NCBI RefSeq assembly: GCF_900109045.1
Contig: NZ_FNYL01000015.1
Span: forward strand, 182,212 to 246,211
Direction of reading: 5' to 3'
From: Dyadobacter sp. SG02
GTDB taxonomy: Bacteria; Bacteroidota; Bacteroidia; Cytophagales; Spirosomataceae
DNA length: 64,000 bases
The notes beneath the pieces are model-generated. The model was given only the letters and a program-made list of their open reading frames with translations, searched no databases and had not been told where the DNA came from. Positions 9,601-17,611 of this stretch are shown here, one piece after another; within the stretch, counting starts at the first letter, position 1; every line of letters starts with the position of its first letter. The position numbers and the translations under genes were made by a program.

Positions 9601-9686
9601 CGAGGCGTCGGCCGGCGAACCGTCACACCGCTGCTGAACGGGCGGCATAATGCCGTCCCGTTCAACATTGAAAATGTCTTTTTCAT
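6615..9686 (-). CDS. secreted alpha-galactosidase-like glycoside hydrolase (clan GH-D) with CBM and T9SS sorting domain
   Basis: The 1023-residue protein begins with an unusually long signal region (cleavage near residue 54, VFAQ). Next comes a carbohydrate-binding module of CBM6/35 type (about 55-172, starting FEAESG). A beta-sandwich domain (about 180-430) and a (beta/alpha)8 barrel follow (about 440-780, FGWNSWGA). In the barrel, KID with D590 fits the GH27/GH36 nucleophile, and RRIACD with D653 fits the acid/base. The C-terminal ~80 residues (INIYPNPGADEL) form a type IX secretion sorting domain, so the enzyme is exported across the outer membrane. It is the last gene of the first PUL. 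The likely substrate has terminal alpha-galactosyl or related groups; exact specificity is unknown. Confidence 0.85.
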   Translation of the reverse strand: MKKTFSMLNGTALCRPFSSGVTVRRPTPRRATLRRAANFCLGMLMLAQTNVFAQSFEAESGVLSNGADIQGCGSCSGGSQVGNLGNGAVVLPVNVAAAGTYNLTVTYSTGDPRTINATANGGTPVVVSCPASGGWSTPAAITVSMVLNAGNNSIRLDNPGGWGPNIDKIAFSPINTPNIQSIAFGTNNRIDYDLANGHYSVYFNNVKVIGEATASANSDQVHQSTGFTGRTYSSAPITDAFGSGTKHVITMTKSGAIGMQQVFYTYPGKEHFYTELVLTGNGSNCYKMTPLVSNYVDIQSNTDRRALFVPFDNDAWVRYDAKEVRYANFFSSEAGAIYDNANRKGLVIGSVEHSVWKTGVNLVGEGRGATNYVAVVAGWTQESVTRDKRGHGWVSVGQTACRSPRILVSYGADWRASFDIFGQANALAEPRYIFNWTAGTPFGWNSWGAIQSSINLPKAKSVVDFFSTGVPDFRNSDNTLYIDLDSYWDNMSGGGLNGNFNELTEFANYCKIKGFKPGIYWAPFVDWGKSARQMEGSTYNYQDAWTKVNGNPVELDGAYALDPTHPGTKARLQMVIGKFIACGFEMIKIDFLGHASLEADSYADNTIHTGMEAYRKGMEYLIDQLDGKMLVYAAISPNLATGRYAHMRRIACDAYKDINETAYTLNSTTYGWWQKHIYNYLDADHLVFGTQTDGENRARFASGIVTGTLVTGDDFSATGAWTTKAQALLQNEDLLGLAASGAVFTPVEGNTGNQANEVFVKNAGNKSYLAIFNYGGSSKTFNINLERAGMSGSDNYSTRELFSGAQNVRQMATQVQGSFSITLPAADAAIVEFSNTTLPVTLIGFTAEKSNTGTLLQWKTSDETNNKEFVIERSTDGKDFKAIGKVPGAGDSSKEQSYAYHDLVPVAGAINYYRLKQVDFDGQSERSAIRAVSYRDADDAKSRINIYPNPGADELNIKLGESLEGKVLVRLVDMNGKCMLSRSYTNPAEVISLPGIRPLRAGMYVVEVESADGVVQNTRFNKN
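9583..9627. repeat. 15-bp tandem repeat (three copies) inside the glycosidase signal peptide
   Basis: Three imperfect 15-bp units lie in phase: CGGCGAAGCGTCGCG, CGGCGAGGCGTCGGC and CGGCGAACCGTCACA. On the minus strand each encodes a pentapeptide of the form xTxRR (VTVRR, PTPRR, ATLRR). They lengthen the positively charged n-region of the signal peptide. Confidence 0.85.
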
Positions 9687-9727
9687 GCTGAATAATTTTC
9701 AGGTTAAATATTTTTCAAAAACGGAGG

Positions 9728-11386
9728 TCAATACCCGGCATTCTGCTTCAATGCACCGCCCGATGCCTGGATCTCGCTTTGCGGGATCGGCTGCCAGTAG
9801 TTTTTGTCCTGGAACTTCCGGCCTTCCAATGCGATGATTTTCACATACTCGATGGAACCGTCTGTTTTCTTTTCGGGCCTTACGCCGTAAGCAGGCACGT
9901 TTTCGGTCACATTGGCGATTTTCCAGCGGCGGACGTCGAAGAACCGGTGCTCTTCGAATGCCAGCTCCACGCGGCGCTCGTTGCGGATGCGCTCGCGCAT
10001 GGCTGCCTGGGTGAGGCCGGTCGGCAAATCGGGCATTCCGACACGTTTGCGGAGCTGATTCAGAGCGCTGTAAACGGTCGCGTCCGGGCCGGTAGCTTCG
10101 TTACGCGCTTCGGCGTAATTTAAGAGGATCTCACCGTAGCGGATGTATTTCCAGGGCTGAGTCGCCGTCTGGTTGGCATTGCGGATCGGGTTCTGGTCAT
10201 TGATAAACTTGTAAACATAGTAACCCGTCTTGGTGGTATTCCAGTTTTCGTTACCATCCTTGCTATCCTGGCCGCCGGGCACGAATGTCTCCACTTTACG
10301 CTCGCGGTAAGCCGCGCCGTTGTACAATACACTCATGGTCAGACGTGGGTCGCGGTTTTTGTAAGGTTCTTTCGGATTATAGCCCGACTTCGGATCGGTG
10401 ATTTTCGTACCGTCCATCATTTCATAATCGTCCACGAGATTCTGCAAAGGCGTATTGCCAGCCCAGCCGCCGTAGCCGTTCGGGCCGTTCACGAGTTCGA
10501 GGTTGGTGTGCTCGTTGGTAGGCGAATACAGGCGGATGAAAATGTCTTCCGAAGTATTGTTGGTAATAAAAAGCTTTCGGTAGTCATTATGGAGCGAGAA
10601 TGCATTCTTATCCATCACCACTTTGGCGGCGTCGGCCGCTTTCTGCCATTTCGCCGCGTCGCTCTGATCATTATTATACAACGGGCTGGCCGCGTAAAGC
10701 AGCAACCGCGCTTTCAATGACAATGCCGCATTTTCCGAACCACGGCCAGGGATCACCGTCGAACCGGCTAGGCCCGCAGCAGCAGCGTCCAGCTCGGAAA
10801 TGGCGTAAGCAAGGCTTTCTTCGATGCTTTTACGCTGGTATAGTTCGGTATAATCGCGGTCTTCCAATGTATAAACCTTGTCGCCGATAATCGGAATACC
10901 GCCGAAGTTGCGGATCAGATCATGGTAGCGGTAGGCGCGAATGAAGCGCAGTTCCGCTTTCAGGCGCTTCTTGCCCGACTCGCTCATAGGCACTTTGTCG
11001 AGATTGGCGAGGCCATAGTTGCATTCGCGGATGCTGCGATAGCTGCGGGTCCAGGTATTGGAAATCCAGCCGGTGCGATCGGGCGCTGCATTGCCCTGCT
11101 GCACGAAATAGGTGTCGTTATCAAAATTACAGATCGACTCGTCGGTGACGGAGCTCATCCAGGCATCTTCAAATCCCCGTCCGAAACCCGGCTTGTCGCT
11201 CTCGGTCGAGAGTTGCGTGCCCACGTAACGGCCCACCACATACGCATCGGCTAATGCGGAGTCGGCGAAAATGGCCTGGTCGGAAATAATGTCGGTCGGT
11301 TTGGTATCCAGGAACGCGTCGTCGCAGGCGGTAAGGCAGGCCGTCACGCCGGTTAGCAAGCTAAGTATCAGTTTATTCAATCTCAT
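9728..11386 (-). CDS. SusD/RagB-family glycan-binding lipoprotein (PUL 1)
   Basis: The 552-residue protein has a lipoprotein signal (lipobox LTAC, C21). It has the SusD layout: N-terminal TPR-like helices (YRSIRECNYGLANLDKVP, LRFIRAYRYHDLIRNFGGIP) and the C-terminal RagB part ending with WQPIPQSEIQASGG. It should sit on the outer surface as the lid of the SusC transporter encoded 12 bp upstream. The signal, gene order and spacing indicate co-transcription with susC and the downstream glycosidase. Confidence 0.93.
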   Translation of the reverse strand: MRLNKLILSLLTGVTACLTACDDAFLDTKPTDIISDQAIFADSALADAYVVGRYVGTQLSTESDKPGFGRGFEDAWMSSVTDESICNFDNDTYFVQQGNAAPDRTGWISNTWTRSYRSIRECNYGLANLDKVPMSESGKKRLKAELRFIRAYRYHDLIRNFGGIPIIGDKVYTLEDRDYTELYQRKSIEESLAYAISELDAAAAGLAGSTVIPGRGSENAALSLKARLLLYAASPLYNNDQSDAAKWQKAADAAKVVMDKNAFSLHNDYRKLFITNNTSEDIFIRLYSPTNEHTNLELVNGPNGYGGWAGNTPLQNLVDDYEMMDGTKITDPKSGYNPKEPYKNRDPRLTMSVLYNGAAYRERKVETFVPGGQDSKDGNENWNTTKTGYYVYKFINDQNPIRNANQTATQPWKYIRYGEILLNYAEARNEATGPDATVYSALNQLRKRVGMPDLPTGLTQAAMRERIRNERRVELAFEEHRFFDVRRWKIANVTENVPAYGVRPEKKTDGSIEYVKIIALEGRKFQDKNYWQPIPQSEIQASGGALKQNAGY

Positions 11387-11398
11387 GTCTTTGTCAGT

Positions 11399-14300
11399 TT
11401 AGAATGTCACGTTCACGCCCACATTGTAGATTTTCTGCTGCGGATAGAAGAACGCATTGCCATTGTCGCCTTCCGGGTCGAAATCCTTCACTTTGGTGAA
11501 TGTGAGCAGGTTAAACCCGTTGGTGTAGATCCGCAAACCGCCCAATCCAATCCTTGAAATAATTTTCGCCGGCACATTGTAAGCCAGCTCCACGTTTTTC
11601 AGGCGCAGGAAAGCGGTGTTCTGGAACCAGAACGTGTTTTTATAGCTGCCATTCACACCCGTACCCGTGCGCGAGTCTATGCGCGGCGAGTTGCCGTTCG
11701 GGTTGGTTGGGCTCCACGCGTCCTCGGCGCGCGACTGCATCACGCTGCTGAACTCGCCGGCTTCCACCACCACATACTGCGCCACACGCGCCTGGCCTTG
11801 CAGAAGGACATTCAGGGTAAGGTTTTTCCAACCACCGCCCAGATTCACGCCGTAGGTAATCTGCGGCACATTGCTATACTGCGAGCGAATGCGGTCGGTA
11901 GCGTCGATCTTGCCGTCACCATTGTAATCCTCGTATTTCAGATCGCCCATGCCCGCGCCCGACACGTGCGGGTAAGCGTCGAGTTCCTGCTGGGTTTTGA
12001 ACACACCGATCGCGCGATACATGAGGTCGGCATTCGGATTACCAAGGTCGGAGCCGAGCGGCATGCCGGTGGCACGCTGGTAATCGAGGGTGTTGGGGGC
12101 CTCGTCGATGAAAATCACTTCGCTTTTGGCAAATGCGAAATTACCGCCGATGTTGTAAGTAAAATTGTTGTGGCTGCCCGCATACTGGATCTGTGTTTCC
12201 AGGCCGCGGTTATGCACCTCGGCAATGTTCTCTTTCGGGATTTGAGAGCTGCTGATACCCGTCAGCGCAGGAATACTCACATTGCGGCTGGCGAGGATAT
12301 TGGTACGGTTCTCGAAGAAAAGGTCGAGATCAAAGGTCAGCTTTTTGAAGAGCGTCGAGTTGAGGCCCACATTGTATTTCTTGGCCACTTCCCAGGTAAT
12401 GTTCGGGTTGGCAAGCAGTGAGTACTGAATGAGCGGCACATTGTTGGCATTGTTGCCGGTCGAGAATGCGCCGTTGCGCACCTGGAAGTTGTCGCGGAAC
12501 TGGTTGGGGTTCACGCGGTCGTTACCCAGCTCACCATAGGAAGCCCTGATCTTAAGGTCGTTAACCGCTTCGCCTGTCCGGAACCACGGCTCCTGCGACA
12601 CCCGCCAACCGAGTGAAATCCCCGGAAAAAAACCGTAGCGATTGCCCTTCGGAAACACCGACGATCCGTCGTAACGCAACTGTATTTCAGCCAGGTACCG
12701 GCCCATGTAGTTGTAGTTCACCCGCCCGAACACATTCCTGCGCGATTTGCGGTAACTGCTTCCGCTGTTGCCATAATCCACCGGCTGCGCACCGCCCTGG
12801 CTCAGATCGGGCAGTTGGGTCGTGATGAAATTGTTCCGTGACGCACTGAAAAACTCCTGCGTTTCGCGGCTCTGCTCGTAAGCGACGAACGAGGATAATG
12901 CGTGGTCGCCGAAGTTTTTGGTGTAGTTTAATTTGATATTTCCTGTCAGCAATGCACGGTTGGTCTGGCTCTCGTACATCTGCGCCTGCGCGGGGCCGCC
13001 GAGCACGGTGCTGTATTGCTGGGTGGTTTTATTATACTGGTAAACGATCCAGTTGGTTTTCATTTCTTTGGTAAATGCAAAACTCTGGTCGGCGGAGAAG
13101 AAGCCGTCAACCGACAAACCGTCGATCGGTAACTGATAACTTGCCCTGAGAATACCGTTCGAAACCGTGGTGGGACTGTTGTTGGTACCGGCCAGCGTCG
13201 CCATGGCGATCGGGTTTTTGCCTTGTTCCACACCGGCCCCGAGCTTTCCGTCGGGATAGCGTGCAGGTAATGTCGGATAGGTTCTGTACAAAAACTCAAA
13301 CACATTACTCGCACCGAAACCGGCAATATAGCTGCGGTTCTCACGCCGTGTCGCCAGCTGAATGCCGAAGCTCAATTTGTCATTCACATTTACATTCACA
13401 TTGGAACGCACGCTGTACTGGCGGTATTTGTTCACACCATCGCGGTAAAGGCCGTCCTGGTACAATGTCCCTGCCGATACAAAATAGTTGATCTTCTCGG
13501 TACCGCCGGAAACGGAGAGGTTGTGCTGGTTCTGCTTCGCCACCGGCTTCATCAACTCTTTCACCCAGTTGGTATTGGCATAATTAACCGGATCGGAGCC
13601 ATCCCGGAATTTCTGGATTTCGGCGTCGCTGTACCGCTGGTTCATGCCGCCCGATGGATTGCGGTAATAGTCGATCGTATTCAGGATTCCTGCGTACGTA
13701 GGCGCATCCACGAACCTGGGCAGGCGCGTAGGCTGCACGAAGCCCTGGTTAAAGGAATAATCGAAGCGCGGCTTTCCTGAAATACCTTTTTTAGTAGTAA
13801 TCAAAATAACCCCGTTGGCAGCCTGTGCGCCGTAAATGGCGGCCGAGGCGTCTTTCAACACCGAAATACTTTCAATATCGTTCGGATTCAGGCGGTCGAG
13901 CCCTCCTATGGCATTCGCGATCCCGTCGATCACGATCAGCGGGTTGCTGTCGCCGGTCGTAGCCCGGCCGCGGATCAATATGCTCGAACCATCCGAACCC
14001 GGCTCCCCGGAGCGGTTATTGGCGATCAGACCCGGCAAGCGGCCTGCAAACGAGTTGGAAATATTCGCCTGCGGGCTGCGGGTAATTTCAGAGCCCTGCA
14101 CGGTCGCTACCGAGCCCGTGATATTCTTTTTGGACTGCGTACCATACCCTACCACCACCACCTCTTCCAGCGACTTCGAATCCACTTTCAAAGTCACGTC
14201 TACCACGGCCTGCGCGCCTACCGGCACTTCCTGAGAGAGGTAACCAACGAAAGAAAATATCAATACTGCCGGTCCACCAGCCGACTTATCATCCGGAATA

Positions 14301-14851
14301 TCGAGCGCGTAAGCACCTTCCTCATTGGTGACCGTGCCACGCTGGGTACCTTTCAGCACTACGCTCACGCCGGGGAGCTTGTCGCCCTTGTCGTCGATGA
14401 CGGTACCGGTGAGCCGGATGTCGGCCGCACTCGCTGCGCTGATTGTCTGCGTCTCGCCGGGGGCCAGCGGTTCCTGCGAAAACGACACTTTGCGGCTGCG
14501 TTTGAGGATGATCTGCCCGTCGCCGGGCTGGTATTCGATCTGCAAGGGCATCAGCAGACGGTCGAGCACGGTTGAAAGTTTCTCGTTACTGGCATTCAGG
14601 CTCACGCGGGTACGGACGGGGATAATACTGCGGCTGTACGCGAAACGTACGCCGGCAAGGTTCTCCAACCGGTCCAAAGCGGTGCCCAGCGGGATATTTT
14701 CCGCCTGGATGCTCACGTTTTTAGCCAGCAGGTCCTGGGCATTGATATCCCTCGCATAACCGCCCGCCGCAATCATTCCGATCAGGAAAAGCTGTATAAT
14801 GGATAACCGCATAATATGGTATGCCGTCTTGCTTTTTAGGAAAAAATACAT
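11399..14851 (-). CDS. SusC/RagA-family TonB-dependent transporter with STN domain (PUL 1)
   Basis: I start the gene at ATG 14851, giving 1150 residues; the frame stays open to 14950, but that extension is not signal-like. The signal sequence is followed by a secretin/TonB N-terminal (STN) domain (AENIPLGTALDRLENLAG). Then come a carboxypeptidase-like regulatory domain (GTVIDDKGDKLPGVSVVLKG), the EEVVVVGYGTQ motif, a plug with RGRATTGDSNPLIVIDG, and a 22-strand barrel ending in GVNVTF. STN domains pass signals to a FecR anti-sigma factor, and a fecR gene lies directly upstream. The protein imports oligosaccharides with the neighbouring SusD. Its leader carries an antisense terminator (14931-14968). 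Confidence 0.92.
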   Translation of the reverse strand: MYFFLKSKTAYHIMRLSIIQLFLIGMIAAGGYARDINAQDLLAKNVSIQAENIPLGTALDRLENLAGVRFAYSRSIIPVRTRVSLNASNEKLSTVLDRLLMPLQIEYQPGDGQIILKRSRKVSFSQEPLAPGETQTISAASAADIRLTGTVIDDKGDKLPGVSVVLKGTQRGTVTNEEGAYALDIPDDKSAGGPAVLIFSFVGYLSQEVPVGAQAVVDVTLKVDSKSLEEVVVVGYGTQSKKNITGSVATVQGSEITRSPQANISNSFAGRLPGLIANNRSGEPGSDGSSILIRGRATTGDSNPLIVIDGIANAIGGLDRLNPNDIESISVLKDASAAIYGAQAANGVILITTKKGISGKPRFDYSFNQGFVQPTRLPRFVDAPTYAGILNTIDYYRNPSGGMNQRYSDAEIQKFRDGSDPVNYANTNWVKELMKPVAKQNQHNLSVSGGTEKINYFVSAGTLYQDGLYRDGVNKYRQYSVRSNVNVNVNDKLSFGIQLATRRENRSYIAGFGASNVFEFLYRTYPTLPARYPDGKLGAGVEQGKNPIAMATLAGTNNSPTTVSNGILRASYQLPIDGLSVDGFFSADQSFAFTKEMKTNWIVYQYNKTTQQYSTVLGGPAQAQMYESQTNRALLTGNIKLNYTKNFGDHALSSFVAYEQSRETQEFFSASRNNFITTQLPDLSQGGAQPVDYGNSGSSYRKSRRNVFGRVNYNYMGRYLAEIQLRYDGSSVFPKGNRYGFFPGISLGWRVSQEPWFRTGEAVNDLKIRASYGELGNDRVNPNQFRDNFQVRNGAFSTGNNANNVPLIQYSLLANPNITWEVAKKYNVGLNSTLFKKLTFDLDLFFENRTNILASRNVSIPALTGISSSQIPKENIAEVHNRGLETQIQYAGSHNNFTYNIGGNFAFAKSEVIFIDEAPNTLDYQRATGMPLGSDLGNPNADLMYRAIGVFKTQQELDAYPHVSGAGMGDLKYEDYNGDGKIDATDRIRSQYSNVPQITYGVNLGGGWKNLTLNVLLQGQARVAQYVVVEAGEFSSVMQSRAEDAWSPTNPNGNSPRIDSRTGTGVNGSYKNTFWFQNTAFLRLKNVELAYNVPAKIISRIGLGGLRIYTNGFNLLTFTKVKDFDPEGDNGNAFFYPQQKIYNVGVNVTF

Positions 14852-14858
14852 AAGTTTG
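14829..14858 (+). promoter_or_regulatory. putative Bacteroidota promoter antisense to the susC-1 start
   Basis: TAAGTTTG at 14851-14858 matches the TAnnTTTG -7 element. TTG at 14829-14831 lies 19 bp upstream, as expected for the -33 element. It points into the susC leader on the plus strand, where no gene follows except a hairpin with a T-tract. This is a consensus match by eye only. Confidence 0.4.
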
Positions 14859-14864
14859 AAATGG

Positions 14865-14967
14865 TTAATATGAACAATAGGAAGCCTTGCATCACCGGCC
14901 AGTGATGTTCCAACAAGGACTTCGTTCAGGATCAGGGGTGGCTCCAACACTCCTGATTTTCTTTTTT
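14865..14967 (+). ncRNA. putative cis-antisense RNA in the susC-1 leader (DonS-like)
   Basis: About 100 nt lie between the putative promoter and the terminator. The segment contains a stem CATCAC/GTGATG flanked by CCTTG/CAAGG, then TTCAGGATC and the terminator hairpin. It is complementary to the 5' leader of susC. Related blocks (TTTGAAATGG, AACAnTAGGA, TTCAGGAYC, hairpin plus T-tract) occur in the same order in the leader of the second fecR-linked susC. In Bacteroides, DonS-family antisense RNAs lie in this place and repress PUL expression. That this is one of them is an inference. Confidence 0.45.
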
Positions 14968-14968
14968 G
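14931..14968 (+). terminator. intrinsic terminator, plus strand, within the susC-1 leader
   Basis: ATCAGGGGTG (14931-14940) pairs with CACTCCTGAT (14948-14957) over 10 bp with one G-U pair and a seven-base loop. TTTCTTTTTT follows. No plus-strand protein gene lies upstream, so it must end either an antisense RNA or stray read-through. Confidence 0.75.
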
Positions 14969-15053
14969 AAGCGGGTATTATTTCGGTTGGTTGAATTTAG
15001 TCATAGGGCGGATTGTTAGGTGTCTGTTTTGATTGGTTTGACTGGGTTTTCTG

Positions 15054-16082
15054 CTATTCCGAAACGGCACATCCTTCGCCACGGATCACGATCTCATCAT
15101 TTTGCATCACATAGCGGGCGTCCACGATCTGCATCGTCATTTCGAGTATTTCCGAAAGCCGGTTATGGTCGAACGTCGCCTTGACGCGGCAGTTTTCAAG
15201 GTTAGGGTTTTCCAGGCGGATCTTTACGTCGAATTTTTCTTCCAGGCTTTTCACCACTTCCCCCAGCTTCGCATCTGTGAACGTAAGCGAAACAGGCTGC
15301 CATAACGGTGCTTTTTCGGCGGCTTCGGGTACTTCCTCACTCACCAGCTCGCCGGAGGCTACTTTGAAAACCGCCTGCTGGTGCGGCAGGAGCATTACTT
15401 CCCTGCCTTTGTCGGCCGTTACGGAAACTTTCCCCGTTACGACGGAGACTTCATACTCCGCCTCACCCTTGTTCGCACGCACATTGAAACTGGTACCGAG
15501 CACTTTCACCTGCACCGACTCGCCGTGCACGAAAAACGGCCGCGACGGATCGTGTGTTACCTCAAAAAACGCCTCGCCTTCGAGGGAAACCTCACGGGAA
15601 TCATCATTGAAGTCTTCCTTCGCATAGGTAACGCGCGTGCCGGGGTTCAGCCAGGCTTCGCTCCCGTCGGGAAAAACGTGCTTGCGTACCTGGCGGGTCT
15701 TGTTGATGGTCGAATAGGTGTGCTTCCCGAGCGTGAAACCGGATTGATGTCGGGACAAAAAATAATTGATACCCACCCCGGCCACCAGCAGGATAACCGC
15801 CGCGGCAGCGTAACGCACGTACTGGCCAAACGCCGAGCGCCGCAAAGGCACGGTCGGTACCTCGCCCGGCGAATCCTCACGGGACGACAGTCTTCCAATC
15901 TCTTCCTGCACCTTGCCCAAATGCCGGGGCTGATCGAATGCGGCACCGGTACCGGTTTCTTCGGATAGCGACGCGTACCATTCGTCTACCTGAAATGCTT
16001 CCTCCGGTGTGCATTGTCCTTCCACATAGCGCTTCAACAGCTCCGGTGAGAGGTCGCCCCGCGAAATATTCCCTTTATTCAT
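15054..16082 (-). CDS. FecR-family anti-sigma factor (PUL 1)
   Basis: The 342-residue protein has a cytoplasmic N-terminal part (ELLKRYVEGQCTPEEAFQV). One membrane helix follows (about residues 88-108, AAAAVILLVAGVGINYF), then a periplasmic FecR domain (about 125-230, FPDGSEAWLNPGTRVTY) and a DUF4974 C-terminal domain (LTFTDAKLGEVVKSLEEKF). FecR proteins hold an ECF sigma factor inactive until the cognate STN-type TonB transporter binds substrate. The gene is transcribed towards susC-1, and the ECF sigma gene is divergent from it, so the three form one trans-envelope switch. Confidence 0.93.
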   Translation of the reverse strand: MNKGNISRGDLSPELLKRYVEGQCTPEEAFQVDEWYASLSEETGTGAAFDQPRHLGKVQEEIGRLSSREDSPGEVPTVPLRRSAFGQYVRYAAAAVILLVAGVGINYFLSRHQSGFTLGKHTYSTINKTRQVRKHVFPDGSEAWLNPGTRVTYAKEDFNDDSREVSLEGEAFFEVTHDPSRPFFVHGESVQVKVLGTSFNVRANKGEAEYEVSVVTGKVSVTADKGREVMLLPHQQAVFKVASGELVSEEVPEAAEKAPLWQPVSLTFTDAKLGEVVKSLEEKFDVKIRLENPNLENCRVKATFDHNRLSEILEMTMQIVDARYVMQNDEIVIRGEGCAVSE

Positions 16083-16156
16083 AATCCGTTTGTAATGACC
16101 TGTTATTTCGGTTCTCTATCAACAGGACGCACGCCACGCTTTTATCCCTAGTGACT

Positions 16157-16204
16157 TTTGAAGAAATTTTATAACAAATACTATTTGAATCCTTATTACT
16201 TTTG
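16157..16204 (+). promoter_or_regulatory. putative promoter region of the ECF sigma gene
   Basis: TACTTTTG at 16197-16204 matches TAnnTTTG. An alternative pair is TTTG (16157-16160) and TACTATTTG (16179-16187, one extra base) 18 bp apart. Both face the sigma gene in the fecR/sigma divergent spacer. This is a consensus match by eye only. Confidence 0.3.
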
Positions 16205-16218
16205 AACGAAGTTGAAGA

Positions 16219-16827
16219 ATGCACCCAATGAGTAAGGATTACCGCGACAACGACGACCTCGAATTATGGCAGCTTGCGAAGGTTTCGGACGATTCGCTGG
16301 CCTTTGCCGAGCTGCATCGCAGGTATTCGTCCCGGCTTTACGCGCTCGCATTGCGGAAGACCGGCAACAGTGAGGCGTCGGAAGACCTTGTTCAGGATCT
16401 GTTTGTGCATTTGTGGCTGCAACGGACGGGCATTACCATCGAAAAAGCATTCAACCTTTACCTTTTTTCGGCGCTTAAAAACCGCATTATCTCCTATTTG
16501 CGGAAGCAGATCGTACAGCACACGGTTTCGCTGAACGACATCGACCTGGAAACGCTTTCGTCACAATCGGCCAACCTGGTACAGGAATGGCTTTCCCTGA
16601 AAGAAGTGCAGGAAATATACGCCCGCGAGCTCGCGAACCTTCCCGAAAAAAGCAAGCACGTATTCGAAATGAGCCGCAACGGCGTTCCCAACAAAGAGAT
16701 CGCGCAAATGCTCGACCTCTCCGAGAAGACCGTCGAGTTCCACATCAGTAAATGCCTGCGGGTACTGCGGGCGAAGTTCGGCTATGTGGTGAATGTGCTG
16801 GTGTGGGTGCTGGCGGGGGCGATGTAG
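16219..16827 (+). CDS. ECF RNA polymerase sigma factor (PUL 1)
   Basis: The 202-residue protein has region 2 (FAELHRRYSSRLYALALRK, then DLVQDLFVHLW) and region 4 (VFEMSRNGVPNKEIAQML, KTVEFHISKCLRVLRAKF), typical of Bacteroidota family ECF sigma factors. Start codons ATG 16219 and ATG 16228 are both possible. It is divergent from fecR, its expected anti-sigma partner, and should drive transcription of the susC/susD/glycosidase unit when the SusC STN domain signals. Confidence 0.93.
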   Translation: MHPMSKDYRDNDDLELWQLAKVSDDSLAFAELHRRYSSRLYALALRKTGNSEASEDLVQDLFVHLWLQRTGITIEKAFNLYLFSALKNRIISYLRKQIVQHTVSLNDIDLETLSSQSANLVQEWLSLKEVQEIYARELANLPEKSKHVFEMSRNGVPNKEIAQMLDLSEKTVEFHISKCLRVLRAKFGYVVNVLVWVLAGAM

Positions 16828-16852
16828 GCCGCGGCACGCATTTTGCACGTAT

Positions 16853-17572
16853 ATGGGCAAACAATGCTTAGCTATGCCCGAATTTGCCGATTGGAGAAAA
16901 ATTCTCATGCACGACCATCCCTTCACTTTCCTGCTGGAAGTGGTAGTGAGGACCATTATTATGTTTGTGATCATCCTCATTGCCCTCCGGGCTTCCGGGA
17001 AGCGGGGGATCAAGCAGCTTTCTATTTTCGAACTGGTACTTATTATCGGATTAGGCTCCGCGGCGGGCGATCCGATGTTTTATGAAGATGTGGGTATCTT
17101 GCCCGCATTTATCGTATTTCTGGTCGTGATCAGCCTCTACACGCTCGTCACCCGGCTTTCCGACCGTTTTGTGAAGGTTGAAAAAGTCCTGGAAGGCGAG
17201 CCCCTTTACGTGATCCGCGAAGGCAAGCTCCTCACCGACGCCTTCAAGGATTCGGGGTTGTCGCAGGACGAATTTTTCGCCGCGTTGCGAGTGAGCCATG
17301 TCGAACACCTGGGCCAGGTACGCACCGTGCTCATCGAAACCTCCGGCGAATTCAGCATTCTTTTCTACCCCGATGAAGAGGTGAAATACGGCCTGCCTAT
17401 TTTCCCGGACAAACTGCAAGAAAAGCTGAACAGCCACGGAAACTACGGCTACATCGCCTGCGTCAAATGCGGCGGCGTGCGGAGCGGCAAGGATGCGACC
17501 AAGCTCCCGACCTGCCCCGAATGCGAGGTTTCCGAATGGGTGGTGGCGTCGGATGCGAAGCGGGTTGGGTGA
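16853..17572 (+). CDS. YetF/DUF421 family membrane protein with C-terminal zinc-ribbon-like tail
   Basis: I start at ATG 16853, 25 bp after the sigma gene, giving 239 residues; ATG 16874 is an alternative. Three N-terminal membrane segments (VVVRTIIMFVIILIAL; FELVLIIGLGSA; ILPAFIVFLVVISLYTL) are followed by the soluble YetF domain (VEKVLEGEPLYVIREGKLL, LSQDEFFAALR, ETSGEFSILFYP). Family members are found near spore and stress genes, but their biochemical role is unknown. The last ~40 residues carry CVKCGG and CPEC, four cysteines spaced like a zinc ribbon, which the shortest family members lack. It is convergent with the GH115 gene, with a 13-bp gap. Confidence 0.85.
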   Translation: MGKQCLAMPEFADWRKILMHDHPFTFLLEVVVRTIIMFVIILIALRASGKRGIKQLSIFELVLIIGLGSAAGDPMFYEDVGILPAFIVFLVVISLYTLVTRLSDRFVKVEKVLEGEPLYVIREGKLLTDAFKDSGLSQDEFFAALRVSHVEHLGQVRTVLIETSGEFSILFYPDEEVKYGLPIFPDKLQEKLNSHGNYGYIACVKCGGVRSGKDATKLPTCPECEVSEWVVASDAKRVG

Positions 17573-17611
17573 GGTGGACCATGGTCTATCGTCCACCGTC
17601 CACCGTCCGCG
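17573..17611. repeat. GTCCA-type short repeat that supplies the GH115 C-terminus
   Basis: The segment contains GGACCATGGTC and the repeated unit GTCCACC, related to the one at 35253-35290. It covers the stop codon and last codons of the GH115 gene, encoding a terminal PRTVDGGR, and fills the gap to the convergent gene. Confidence 0.6.
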
